From NCBI RefSeq assembly GCF_000763905.1, contig NZ_JRKN01000003.1, positions 124,001 to 188,000 of the forward strand: a DNA stretch of 64,000 bases, read 5' to 3'. How positions within the stretch are numbered: the first letter of the stretch is position 1; each line of letters starts with the position of its first letter. Below the pieces are notes generated by a model. That model was not told the origin of the DNA and did not search any database. It worked only from the letters and a program-made list of their open reading frames with translations. Position numbers and translations under genes: made by a program. Shown here in pieces: positions 46,035-54,280 of the stretch. This stretch comes from Paracoccus halophilus. Lineage in GTDB: Bacteria; Pseudomonadota; Alphaproteobacteria; Rhodobacterales; Rhodobacteraceae.

Positions 46035-46958
46035 GTGGCGCGGCTGTTCATCACCGGCGGCCATGGCATGGTCGGGCGCAACCTGCGCGCCCATCCGGGG
46101 ATTGCCGCTTGGCAGGTACTGGCACCGGCCCGCAGCGAGCTGGACCTGTGCGACGACCGCGCGGTCCGCGATTACCTGGCCCGCCACCGCCCCGATGCCG
46201 TGGTCCATGCCGCCGGTCTGGTGGGCGGCATTCAGGCCAATCTGGCGCAGCCCGTCCGGTTTCTGGCCGAAAACGCCCGCATCGGGCTGACCCTGATCGA
46301 GGCCTGCCGCGAGGCCGGGGTGCCGGTGCTGATCAACCTAGGGTCAATCTGCGTCTATCCGCGCGACCTGGGCCGGGGCCTGTCCGAGGACCACATCCTG
46401 ACCGGCCGCCTCGAGCCCTCGAACGAGGGCTATGCGCTGGCCAAGATCATGGCGATGCGGCTGGTCGAATATGCGCGCCGCGAAGACCCGGCGCTGCTCT
46501 GGCGCACGCTGATTCCCTGCAACCTTTACGGTCCCCATGACAAGTTCGACCCGGCCCGGTCGCATCTGATCCCGGCGATCATCCACAAGCTGCATCGCGC
46601 AAAGCTGGCCGGCGCCGATACGGTCGAGATCTGGGGCGATGGCCAGGCGCGGCGCGAATTCATGTTCGCCCCCGATCTGGCCGGGGCGATCCTGCGCGCG
46701 GCGGCCGATCCCGCCAGCCTGCCGCCGCTGATGAATATCGGCCCCGGCCATGACCATTCCATCGACGAATATTACCGCATCGCGGCCGAGGTCATCGGCT
46801 GGCGAGGCCGTTTCATCCACGACCCGGCGAAACCGGTGGGCATGCGGCAAAAGCTGCTGGATATCTCGCGTCAGCGCGAATGGGGCTGGGCCCCGACAAC
46901 CGGGCTGCGCGACGGGCTTGCCGCCACCTACGCCCATTACCGGGAGGTAGCGGCATGA
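46035..46958 (+). CDS. GDP-L-colitose synthase (ColC)-like / GDP-L-fucose synthase family epimerase-reductase
   Basis: A 307-residue SDR enzyme of the GMER family: RLFITGGHGMVGRNL (NADP), INLGSICVYPRDLGR (Ser and Cys), NEGYALAKI (YxxxK) and TLIPCNLYGPHDKFDP. Classical GMER epimerises C3 and C5 and reduces C4 to give GDP-L-fucose. The colitose variant epimerises C5 and reduces C4 of a 3-deoxy substrate. Because the gene is followed by a ColD-type 3-dehydratase, and because LVGGIQANLAQPVRFLAEN recalls ColC-type relatives as I remember them, I favour ColC; fucose synthase is the alternative. It starts with GTG directly after the gmd stop and overlaps the next gene as ATGA. Confidence 0.78.
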   Translation: MARLFITGGHGMVGRNLRAHPGIAAWQVLAPARSELDLCDDRAVRDYLARHRPDAVVHAAGLVGGIQANLAQPVRFLAENARIGLTLIEACREAGVPVLINLGSICVYPRDLGRGLSEDHILTGRLEPSNEGYALAKIMAMRLVEYARREDPALLWRTLIPCNLYGPHDKFDPARSHLIPAIIHKLHRAKLAGADTVEIWGDGQARREFMFAPDLAGAILRAAADPASLPPLMNIGPGHDHSIDEYYRIAAEVIGWRGRFIHDPAKPVGMRQKLLDISRQREWGWAPTTGLRDGLAATYAHYREVAA

Positions 46959-48136
46959 GCCGCTTTCCGCTGGCGACCTCCAGCTGGGATGCGGCCGAGC
47001 GCGCCGCCCTGCAACGGGTCATCGATTCGGACCGCTTTACCATGGGGCCCGAGGTGGCCGCCTTTGAGGCCGATTTTGCCCGCTACACCGGCAGCCGCCA
47101 TGCGGTGATGGTCAATTCCGGCTCATCGGCCAATCTGGCGATGGTGGCGGCGCTGCGCTACACGCGAAACGACGATCTGCGGCTGATGCCCGGCGACGAG
47201 GTGATCGTGCCGGCCGTGTCCTGGTCCACCACCTATTTCCCGCTGTATCAATACGGGCTGCATCTGAAATTCGTCGATATCGACGCCCGGACGCTGAATT
47301 ACGATCTGCGCGCGCTCGAGGCTGCCGTCAGCGACAGCACCCGCGCCATCATGGCGGTGAACCTGCTGGGCAATCCGAACGATTTCGACGCAATCCGCGC
47401 CATCATCGGCCGCCGCCGCATCGTGCTGATCGAGGATAACTGCGAATCCATGGGCGCGAGCTTTGGAGGCCGCCAGTGCGGCACGTTCGGGGTCATGGGC
47501 ACGTTCTCGACCTTTTTCTCGCATCACATCTCGACCATGGAGGGCGGGGTCGTCGTCACCGATGACGAGGAACTTTACCATATCCTGCTGGCGTTGCGCG
47601 CGCATGGCTGGACCCGGAACCTGCCGCGCAAAAACCGGCTGACCGGCATCAAGGGCGATGACCCTTTCGAGGAAAGCTTTCGCTTCGTGCTGCCCGGCTA
47701 CAACCTGCGCCCGCTGGAAATGTCGGGCGCCCTGGGGGTCGAACAGGTGCGCAAGCTGCCCGCGCTGATCGCCGGGCGGCGCGACAATGGCAGGCTGTGG
47801 CAGCAGGCGATGGCCGATCATCCGCTGTTTCGCATCCAGCACGAAACCGGCCAGAGCAGCTGGTTCGGATTCGCGCTTGTCCTGCGCCCCGGGTGCGGGC
47901 TGACACGGCGCGAGGTCCTCGCGCGCTTTGCCTCGCTGGGGTTCGAGACCCGCCCGATCGTCAGCGGCAACTTTGCCCGCAATCCGGTTCTGGCGATGAT
48001 GCCGCACAGTGTTCACGACAGAATGATCAATGCCGATGAAATTGATCAAAACGGCTTCTTCATCGGCAACCATCATTACGATATGAGGGAGGCGATCGAG
48101 ATCGTCGCCCGGTTTCGTGGCCCGGCGGCCAGCTGA
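46955..48136 (+). CDS. colD: GDP-4-keto-6-deoxy-D-mannose 3-dehydratase (ColD-like, PLP enzyme with His in place of Lys)
   Basis: A 393-residue member of the DegT/DnrJ/EryC1/StrS fold. In sugar aminotransferases a Lys forms the Schiff base with PLP, just before a TxGEGG-type block. Here the aligned residue is His190 in FFSHHISTMEGG, as in ColD of E. coli (His188), which removes the C3 hydroxyl using glutamate and PMP. Other blocks (VPAVSWSTTYFPLYQYGL, NLLGNPNDFD, EDNCESMGASFGG, RAHGWTRNLPRKN, LPGYNLRPLEMSG) also fit ColD. No extra cysteine cluster of the E1/AscC type is evident. Its ATG overlaps the previous stop, so the genes are coupled. Confidence 0.85.
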   Translation: MSRFPLATSSWDAAERAALQRVIDSDRFTMGPEVAAFEADFARYTGSRHAVMVNSGSSANLAMVAALRYTRNDDLRLMPGDEVIVPAVSWSTTYFPLYQYGLHLKFVDIDARTLNYDLRALEAAVSDSTRAIMAVNLLGNPNDFDAIRAIIGRRRIVLIEDNCESMGASFGGRQCGTFGVMGTFSTFFSHHISTMEGGVVVTDDEELYHILLALRAHGWTRNLPRKNRLTGIKGDDPFEESFRFVLPGYNLRPLEMSGALGVEQVRKLPALIAGRRDNGRLWQQAMADHPLFRIQHETGQSSWFGFALVLRPGCGLTRREVLARFASLGFETRPIVSGNFARNPVLAMMPHSVHDRMINADEIDQNGFFIGNHHYDMREAIEIVARFRGPAAS

Positions 48137-48162
48137 TCGGCAACCGACAGTTAGAGAAGCAG

Positions 48163-49323
48163 ATGCCTCCGCTGACGAGAAACGCGATGATCGTGGCAGC
48201 CGTCATGATGGTTGCGGGAACCGCGACCTATGTCTGGCCGCAGCCCGCGCCCGCCACCTCGGTTCCGACGCTGCAACTGGCACCCGAGGCGCGCTTCACC
48301 GCCCGGCTGACCGCGCCGCAGGCCGATCTTGCGCCGCTGCCGGCCCGGATCAGCGGCACCGCGGCCGCCGGCGAAGCGCCGGGAAGCCTGATCCATGAAT
48401 GGCCCTCGCTCATCGCCGAGGCGCGGTTTGCCGGAACCGGCGTCACATTGCGGCTGGACGACCGGATCAACCGCTGGCGCGTCTCGCTGGATGGCGCCTG
48501 GATCGAGCTCAGCCGCCCCGGCACCCGCGACCTGCGCATCGAGGGGCTGGCGCCGGGCGAACACCTGATCCGGGCAGAGCGAATCAGCGAAAGCGATGGC
48601 CCCGCCATCTTTGGCGGCTTCTTTCTGGACCGGGACGCCGTTCCCCTGCCCGCCCCGGATCCCCGGCCCCGGACCATCGAGTTCATCGGCGATTCCGATA
48701 CGGTCGGCTTTGGAAATACCTCGAAGCGGCGCGAATGCAGCGGCGCGCAGATCTTTGCCGCCACCGATACCAGCCAGAGCTTTCCCGCGCGCCTCGCGGG
48801 GGCACTGGGCGCCGATTACCGGGTGATCGCGCGCTCGGGCATCGGGCTGCTGCGCAATTATGGCGGCGCGACCCCTGACCGCACCATGCGGACCGATTAT
48901 CCGCTTGCGGTGCCATCGGACATGCAGGCGGAACGGCTGCCGCAACCGGCGGCGGGCATGCTGGTGATCGGGCTTGGCTCGAACGATTTCGGCTCGGACA
49001 TCGCCGAGGGCGAACCCTGGGCCGATCACGCGGCGGTTTCGCGCGATTTCGGGCCGGCGCTGCTGGAATTCGCCCGTGCGCGGCTGCTGGAGAACCCCGG
49101 TGCGCCGCTGATCCTGCTGGCCTTTGGCGAATATGGCGATGACCTGATGCGGGCCTATCTTTCGGCCCATGAGGCACTGCTGGCCGAGGGATTCACCGTC
49201 AGGCTGGTCACCCTGCCCAAGCTGCAGCGCCGCGCCTGCCTGTGGCACCCGTCACTGGCCGATCACGAGATGATCGCGGAAACACTGGAAAAAAGCATCA
49301 GGACCGAGTTTCCGGGCTGGTGA
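48163..49323 (+). CDS. CE2-like SGNH carbohydrate esterase, membrane-anchored or secreted
   Basis: A 386-residue protein. An N-terminal hydrophobic segment (MIVAAVMMVAGTATYVW) suggests export or anchoring. A beta-rich jelly-roll-like domain (about 45-165, ending AIFGGFFLDRDAV) precedes an SGNH hydrolase domain: IEFIGDSDTVGFG with nucleophile Ser178, LGSNDF, and the catalytic His in CLWHPSLADHE (His362). This order matches carbohydrate esterase family 2, which deacetylates sugars. It lies 26 bp after colD, so it may trim O-acetyl groups of the locus's polysaccharide; that role is inferred from position. Confidence 0.78.
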   Translation: MPPLTRNAMIVAAVMMVAGTATYVWPQPAPATSVPTLQLAPEARFTARLTAPQADLAPLPARISGTAAAGEAPGSLIHEWPSLIAEARFAGTGVTLRLDDRINRWRVSLDGAWIELSRPGTRDLRIEGLAPGEHLIRAERISESDGPAIFGGFFLDRDAVPLPAPDPRPRTIEFIGDSDTVGFGNTSKRRECSGAQIFAATDTSQSFPARLAGALGADYRVIARSGIGLLRNYGGATPDRTMRTDYPLAVPSDMQAERLPQPAAGMLVIGLGSNDFGSDIAEGEPWADHAAVSRDFGPALLEFARARLLENPGAPLILLAFGEYGDDLMRAYLSAHEALLAEGFTVRLVTLPKLQRRACLWHPSLADHEMIAETLEKSIRTEFPGW

Positions 49324-49393
49324 TACCGGGCCGCCCCCTTGCGCCCGGACGCCCGAACCTTAAACTCGCGCCATTCTCGCAGATCAAGCAGCC

Positions 49394-50446
49394 ATGCCCT
49401 CGTTTCGCCCGCTCATGAACCGACTGCCGCGCCTTTTCGGCGCCCAGCCCAGGGCGTTTGCCGATCTCGCCGTCGAACGCTGGGAGATCTGCCCCGCCGA
49501 GGCTGTGAATATCACGCCCGGCATCTGGCTGCCCGACCAGATCGAGCATATCGCCCGGACCGAGTTCGGGGACCTTCCCGATGTCCTGGGCCAGATGCAG
49601 GGCGACCCCGAGGAAATGACGCCCGCGACCATGGGCTACCGGTTTCGCGACGTCGATTTCGTCGATGGCGTGCTTTACGCGCGCGGCGCCGAGCGGCATC
49701 TGCGCGAACGCAAAGGCGCCGGCCTGACCTATCCGCGGCCCGAACGCAGCCTTTCCGGCGCGCTTTACGAAAGCTGGATCGGCAATCGCTGGTTCGGCAA
49801 CTGGCTGCTGAACGATTGCCTGGCCTATCCGCTGGCCGCCGAGGCCGGCCGGCCGGTCACCTCGGCGCCCGCGCGCGGCGGTCATGTCGCCCGCTACGAG
49901 GAATTGCTGGGCATGCGCCCCGAACGTATCGGCAACGTGCATTTCGACGAGCTGATCCTGTTCGACGACCTGCACAATAACAGCAACCGTCAGGCCCGCG
50001 CGCAGGCCAACCGCGCCCGCATCATGGCCGGGCGCGACTTGCAGCCGGTGCCCGGCGTGTTCATCTTTCGCGGCGCCAGCGGCGATGCCCGCATTCTGGA
50101 CAACGAGGCCGAGATCGCCGAACGGCTCGAGGCGGATTACGGCTTCCGCACCGTCTATATCGACCGCCATGACGCGGACCAGATCGCCGAGCTGGTCGGC
50201 GGCACGCGGCTGATCGTCGGGGTCGAGGGCAGCCAGCTGGCCCATGGCGTCATCGGCATGGCGCCGGGCGGCACCGTGCTGACGCTGCAGCCGGCCGACC
50301 GGGTCACCACATCGCTGAAACTGCTGACCGATTGCTGGCGACAGAATTACGCCATGGTCGTGGGCGACGGCACCGCCGGGGGCTTTCGGGTCGAATGGGA
50401 TCAGATCCGCCGGACCCTGGACATGATTTCGGACAGGAATGGTTAA
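49394..50446 (+). CDS. Glycosyltransferase family 61 (DUF563) protein
   Basis: A 350-residue protein without signal peptide. The C-terminal half has the GT61 pattern: FIFRGASGDARILDNEAEIAERLE, the DADQIAELVGGTRLIVGVEGSQLAHGV block and an adjacent GGTVLTLQP strand. The N-terminal part contains YESWIGNRWFGNWLLNDCLAYPLA. GT61 enzymes add xylose, GlcNAc or other sugars, and bacterial versions occur in capsule and exopolysaccharide loci. Donor and acceptor are unknown. It is separated by 70 bp from the esterase gene. Confidence 0.78.
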   Translation: MPSFRPLMNRLPRLFGAQPRAFADLAVERWEICPAEAVNITPGIWLPDQIEHIARTEFGDLPDVLGQMQGDPEEMTPATMGYRFRDVDFVDGVLYARGAERHLRERKGAGLTYPRPERSLSGALYESWIGNRWFGNWLLNDCLAYPLAAEAGRPVTSAPARGGHVARYEELLGMRPERIGNVHFDELILFDDLHNNSNRQARAQANRARIMAGRDLQPVPGVFIFRGASGDARILDNEAEIAERLEADYGFRTVYIDRHDADQIAELVGGTRLIVGVEGSQLAHGVIGMAPGGTVLTLQPADRVTTSLKLLTDCWRQNYAMVVGDGTAGGFRVEWDQIRRTLDMISDRNG

Positions 50447-50466
50447 AACCCGTCCTAACGGTCAGG

Positions 50467-50495
50467 TTGTATCGCGGGGCACAATGCAGAATAAT
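50467..50495 (+). promoter_or_regulatory. Candidate promoter upstream of the acetyltransferase-ligase-ACP-decarboxylase genes
   Basis: TTGTAT (50467-50472), 17 bp, AATAAT (50490-50495) in an AT-rich gap of about 95 bp after the GT61 gene. It could start a separate transcript ~40 nt before the next ATG. Confidence 0.4.
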
Positions 50496-50541
50496 AATCG
50501 TGGCGACTTTTACCGGGTTATCTGTTTCCAAGTGTGTATTA

Positions 50542-51078
50542 ATGTTTGACGATCTGCGGAAAGACTACCGCCGCCATGGCAGTTCGCTGACTGAACCGGC
50601 CTTCATGTCGCTGGCGGTCTATCGCTATGGACGCTGGGCGCTGTCCATTTCCAACCGGCCGCTGCGCTGGATCGCGTCCAAGTTCTATGGCCTGCTGAAA
50701 TTCCTGATCCTGAACGTGACCAAGGTCTGGATTCCGCCGCAGGTGAAGATCGGCGAGGATTTTCACATCATCCATGCCGAAGGCTCGCTGTCCATTCACC
50801 CCGATGTGGTGATCGGCGACCGCGTGGGCGTCATGCACAATGTCACGATCGGCACCAATATGGGACCCGGCGCGCCGGTGATCGGCAATGATGTCTTCAT
50901 CGGCGTGAACGCGACCGTGCTGGGCCGTATCAGGATCGGCGACCGGGTCCGGATCGGCGCGAATACCGCGGTGACGACCAATGTGCCGTCCGATTCGGTG
51001 GTCATCGGCTCGCCCGCCAGGATCTATCCCAACCTGCCGATCTTCGCCGCCAGGAAAAAGGCCGCTGCAGATGAGTGA
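50542..51078 (+). CDS. Serine acetyltransferase-like left-handed beta-helix acyltransferase
   Basis: A 178-residue protein: an N-terminal helical part (MFDDLRKDYRRHGSSLTEP), then hexapeptide repeats from about residue 75 (VKIGEDFHIIHAEGSLSIHPDVVIGDRVGVMH), with VIGNDVFIGVNATVLGRIRIGDRVRIGANTAVTTNVP in the last coils. This is the SAT/CysE-like branch often found in polysaccharide loci as an O-acetyltransferase. An acetyl-CoA donor is expected; the acceptor may be a sugar or the amino-acid unit handled by the next genes. The frame is open further upstream, but the ATG at 50542 is the first at the domain start. It overlaps the ligase gene by 8 bp. Confidence 0.82.
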   Translation: MFDDLRKDYRRHGSSLTEPAFMSLAVYRYGRWALSISNRPLRWIASKFYGLLKFLILNVTKVWIPPQVKIGEDFHIIHAEGSLSIHPDVVIGDRVGVMHNVTIGTNMGPGAPVIGNDVFIGVNATVLGRIRIGDRVRIGANTAVTTNVPSDSVVIGSPARIYPNLPIFAARKKAAADE

Positions 51079-52648
51079 CCAGTTCGACCGTGACATGTGG
51101 CGGATGCTGTCCGACAACCTGCCCGCAGGCGCGGACAGGATCGCGGCCATCGATCACGACCGCCGGATCAGCTACGCCGCGCTCGCATCCGAGGCCGACC
51201 GCGTCGCCGGCTGGCTGGCTTCGCGCGGCATCCGGCCCGGCGAGCGGGTGATCGTGCATCTGCGCAAGGGAATCGACGAGGTCGCCGCCATGTTCGGCGC
51301 CTGGAAGGCCGGCGCGGTGGTCGTCAACGTCAATATCCGCTGGACGGCGGCGCAGCTGGCCTATGTCGCCCGCGACAGCCGCGCGCGCGCCGTCATCCTG
51401 CCGCGCAATGCGCTGGATCGCCTCAGCGGCGACAATGCCCTGCCCGAGGGCACGGCATTTCTGGTTCAGGGCAAGGCCGAGGGCCTTGCCCAGGGTGCGG
51501 ACCCGTGGGCGGCGCTTGCCGCCGGCCCCGGCTCCGCACCCGACGAATACGACCCAGCGGGGCTGGCGATGATCATCTACACCTCGGGCTCGACCGGCGC
51601 GCCCAAGGGGGTGATGCTCTCGCATCGCAATATCCGCGCGGGCGCGATCTCGGTCGCCGAATATCTGGGGCTCGATGCCGGCGACCGGCTGCTTTCGGTG
51701 CTGCCCTACAGTTTCGATGCCGGGCTGAACCAGCTGACCACGATGATGCTTCTGGGCGGCACCGTCGTCCACCAGCCGCTGACCATGCCGGCCGAGATCA
51801 TCCGCATGGCCCGCGACGAGGCCGCGACCACCATCGCCGGCGTGCCGCCCCTGTGGAACCAGATCGTGCGGCTGTTGCAGGACAATCCCGTCGCGCTGCC
51901 TGCGCTCAGGCGCATCACCAATACCGGCGGCAAGATCCCGCCCAACATGCTCGAGGCGCTGCCGCAGGTCTTTCCCGGCGTCGACATCTATCTGATGTAC
52001 GGCCTGACCGAGGCGTTCCGCTCGACCTATCTGCCGCCGGCGAAATTCGCCGCCAAGATGGGATCCATCGGCCAGCAGATCCCCAATGCGCAGGTCTTTG
52101 CCATCCGGCACGGAATCGGCATCGCCGGCCCCGGCGAACAGGGCGAGCTGGTCCATGCCGGGCCGCTGGTCAGCATGGGCTACTGGGAAAAGCCCGAGGC
52201 GACGGCGCAGAAGATCCGGCCCTGCCCGGAACTGCGCCACCTGATCGGCGATGCCCCGGTGGTCTATTCGGGCGATCTGGTCCGTGTCGATGAGGATGGC
52301 GACATGTGGTTCGTCAGCCGCATGGACGAAATGATCAAGACGCTGGGCTTCCGCCTCTCGCCGACCGAGGTCGAGGACGCGATCGCGCAAAGCGGTCTGG
52401 TCAGCGATGTCGTGGCCTATGGCGTCGAGGACCCGGAACTGGGCCAGGCCGTGCATGTCGCCGTCGCCTATCTGCCCGATGGCGGTGAAAGCGCGCTGTC
52501 GGCGCATTGCGCGCGCGCAATGCCGCATTACATGCTGCCCCGAAGATACTATAGTTGGGACGGCACCATGCCACGCACCGCCAGCGGCAAGCTGGACCGG
52601 CCGCAAATCATCGCACAGGCCCGCGGCGGCGCCGTCCGGCAGAATTGA
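51071..52648 (+). CDS. AMP-forming acyl-ACP/CoA ligase (exosortase-A-associated type)
   Basis: A 525-residue ANL-superfamily adenylating enzyme. The phosphate loop is IIYTSGSTGAPKGVMLSH, A5 is MYGLTEAFRSTYLPP, the hinge region is YSGDLVRVDEDGDMWFVSR, and the C-terminal catalytic Lys is in PRTASGKLDR. YGLTEAFRSTYLPP is typical, as I remember it, of ligases paired with a PLP decarboxylase in exosortase-A polysaccharide loci. It probably activates a carboxylic acid as an adenylate and loads it onto the acyl carrier protein encoded just downstream. No signal peptide. The substrate is not readable from sequence. Confidence 0.85.
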   Translation: MSDQFDRDMWRMLSDNLPAGADRIAAIDHDRRISYAALASEADRVAGWLASRGIRPGERVIVHLRKGIDEVAAMFGAWKAGAVVVNVNIRWTAAQLAYVARDSRARAVILPRNALDRLSGDNALPEGTAFLVQGKAEGLAQGADPWAALAAGPGSAPDEYDPAGLAMIIYTSGSTGAPKGVMLSHRNIRAGAISVAEYLGLDAGDRLLSVLPYSFDAGLNQLTTMMLLGGTVVHQPLTMPAEIIRMARDEAATTIAGVPPLWNQIVRLLQDNPVALPALRRITNTGGKIPPNMLEALPQVFPGVDIYLMYGLTEAFRSTYLPPAKFAAKMGSIGQQIPNAQVFAIRHGIGIAGPGEQGELVHAGPLVSMGYWEKPEATAQKIRPCPELRHLIGDAPVVYSGDLVRVDEDGDMWFVSRMDEMIKTLGFRLSPTEVEDAIAQSGLVSDVVAYGVEDPELGQAVHVAVAYLPDGGESALSAHCARAMPHYMLPRRYYSWDGTMPRTASGKLDRPQIIAQARGGAVRQN

Positions 52649-52663
52649 CGAAAGGACTTTCCC

Positions 52664-52900
52664 ATGAGCCTCGATAGGGACAACCTCGTCCGCTATATCC
52701 AGATGGAACTGAATATCGACGAGCCGATCAACGGCGATACCGAGCTGTTTTCCACCGGCATGCTCGATTCGGTCTCGATGGTCGGGCTGATCTCGTTCAT
52801 CGAGACCAAGGGCGGGCTGCATATCCAGCCGGGCGATGTGACGCTGGACAATTTCGACACGATCGACGCGATCCTTGCCTATGTCGCCAGCCTTGGCTGA
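52664..52900 (+). CDS. Acyl carrier protein
   Basis: A 78-residue acidic carrier protein with the phosphopantetheine Ser36 in FSTGMLDSVSMVGLISFIE and a four-helix layout. It is distinct from the fatty-acid ACP, which has a different motif (typically DSLDTVEL). It lies 15 bp downstream of the ligase and overlaps the decarboxylase gene, implying that all three work on one tethered substrate. GAAAGGAC precedes the ATG. Confidence 0.9.
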   Translation: MSLDRDNLVRYIQMELNIDEPINGDTELFSTGMLDSVSMVGLISFIETKGGLHIQPGDVTLDNFDTIDAILAYVASLG

Positions 52901-54134
52901 TCCGCAGGCATTCGACCGCCAGCTGGCCGAGGCGGCCCAGCGTTTCGGCACCCCGGCCTATGTCTATGCCACCGATACGGTGGCGGAACGGCTGGCGCAT
53001 CTGCGCGCGCATCTGGGCCGCTGGTTCGCGATCAGCTTCGCGGTGAAAAGCAATCCCAATCCGGCCCTGCTGCGCTGGATGGGGGACAGGCTGGACTATC
53101 TCGACATCTCGTCGGGCGGCGAATTCGCGCTGAGCCGGGAAGCCGGCTGGGAGCCCGGCCGGATCAGTTTTACCGGCCCCGCCAAACAGGAGCGCGAGCT
53201 GCGTCCCGCCATCGAGGGCGGGCTGGGCGAACTGGTCCTGGAAAGCCTGCGCGAGGCGGAACTGGCCGATGCCATCGCCGCGCGCGCGGGCCATGTGCAG
53301 CCGGTGCTGATCCGCATCGCGCCGGCGCGCGTGCCCAAGGGCTTTGGCGACCAGATGGCGGGCCGGCCCAGCCCCTTTGGCGTCGATGCCGAGGATGCCG
53401 CCCGGATCCTGCCGCAGATCGCCGCCTTGCCCAACCTGCGGATCATCGGGCTGCATATCTATTCCGGCACGCAATGCCTGAAACCCGACGCGATCTGCGA
53501 GAACTGGCGCATCTTCATGCAGGTCTTTTCGGAAACCTGCGCGGCGCTGGACCTGCGCCCGGAAAAGCTGATCTTCGGCGCCGGGCTGGGCATCCCCTAT
53601 CATCCCGGCGAAACCGAGCTTGACCTGACCGCGATCACGGCCGAGATCGGCGCCGATCTGGACGCCTTCCGGGCCGATCCGCGTTTCGCCGACACAAGGC
53701 TGGTGCTGGAGCTGGGCCGCTATCTGGTCGGGCCGGCGGGCTGGTTCGTGACCCGCGTCGTCTCGGTCAAGGAATCGCGCGGCAGCCGCATCGCGATCTG
53801 CGATGGCGGGCTGAACGCGAACCTTGCCGCCTCGGGGAATTTCGGCATGGTCCTGCGGCGCAATTACGTGATGCACCGCGTCGGCGGCGATCAGGGCGGC
53901 GCCCGCCCCGAGGAAAAGCAGGATATTTCCGGCCCGCTCTGCACCTCGATCGACAAGCTGGCCGGCGGCGTCACCCTGCCCCGGCTCGAGGTGGGCGATC
54001 TGGTCGCGATCCATGCCTGCGGCGCCTATGGCCCCAGTGCCAGCCCGCTCTATTTCATCAGCCATCCCCATCCGCGCGAGGTGCTGATCGAAGGCGAGGG
54101 CATGCGCGACGCGACCCGGATTCCGGCGCTCTGA
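52881..54134 (+). CDS. PLP-dependent fold-III decarboxylase (exosortase-A-associated type)
   Basis: A 417-residue alanine-racemase-fold decarboxylase related to LysA and ornithine decarboxylase. The PLP-lysine is Lys56 in ISFAVKSNPNP, and HIYSGTQ follows the expected helix. FGAGLGIPYHPGETELDL is the glycine loop, and the active-site Cys is in HACGAYGPSASP. The HIYSGTQ-CLKPDAI and FGAGLGIPYHPGE features recall decarboxylases of exosortase-A loci rather than DAP decarboxylase; these details rely on memory. The start is uncertain (ATG 52881, or TTG at 52875 or 52893), and all overlap the ACP gene. Confidence 0.82.
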   Translation: MSPALADPQAFDRQLAEAAQRFGTPAYVYATDTVAERLAHLRAHLGRWFAISFAVKSNPNPALLRWMGDRLDYLDISSGGEFALSREAGWEPGRISFTGPAKQERELRPAIEGGLGELVLESLREAELADAIAARAGHVQPVLIRIAPARVPKGFGDQMAGRPSPFGVDAEDAARILPQIAALPNLRIIGLHIYSGTQCLKPDAICENWRIFMQVFSETCAALDLRPEKLIFGAGLGIPYHPGETELDLTAITAEIGADLDAFRADPRFADTRLVLELGRYLVGPAGWFVTRVVSVKESRGSRIAICDGGLNANLAASGNFGMVLRRNYVMHRVGGDQGGARPEEKQDISGPLCTSIDKLAGGVTLPRLEVGDLVAIHACGAYGPSASPLYFISHPHPREVLIEGEGMRDATRIPAL

Positions 54135-54217
54135 CAGGCCGCGTGGCATAGCCGCCACTTCGCGATAACAACTTGCTGAAACCGCGCTCTGGCGCCCGGT
54201 TTCGCCGGCCTTGCCGG

Positions 54218-54247
54218 TTGTGCTCGCGATGCGGCCGCGTCTATCAT
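54218..54247 (+). promoter_or_regulatory. Candidate promoter of the mrp operon
   Basis: TTGTGC (54218-54223), 18 bp, TATCAT (54242-54247); predicted start about 25 nt before the mrpA ATG. The rest of the 146-bp gap after the decarboxylase gene holds no other recognised element. Confidence 0.35.
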
Positions 54248-54280
54248 GACGCCGATCCCCGATAGAGAAAAAGGACGTCG

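Noticed and set aside
41991..46208. A 1405-codon open frame on the minus strand
   Set aside because: Only the part from 43295 downward is the PerM gene. The rest is antisense to proS and gmd, has repetitive His/Arg/Gln-rich composition and reflects high GC content.
46955..48136. Ordinary sugar aminotransferase (perosamine synthase type)
   Set aside because: The Schiff-base Lys is replaced by His190, which argues for a dehydratase and against transamination.
48137..54134. Exosortase or PEP-CTERM protein in the polysaccharide locus
   Set aside because: No multi-span exosortase signature or C-terminal PEP motif was found among the genes here.
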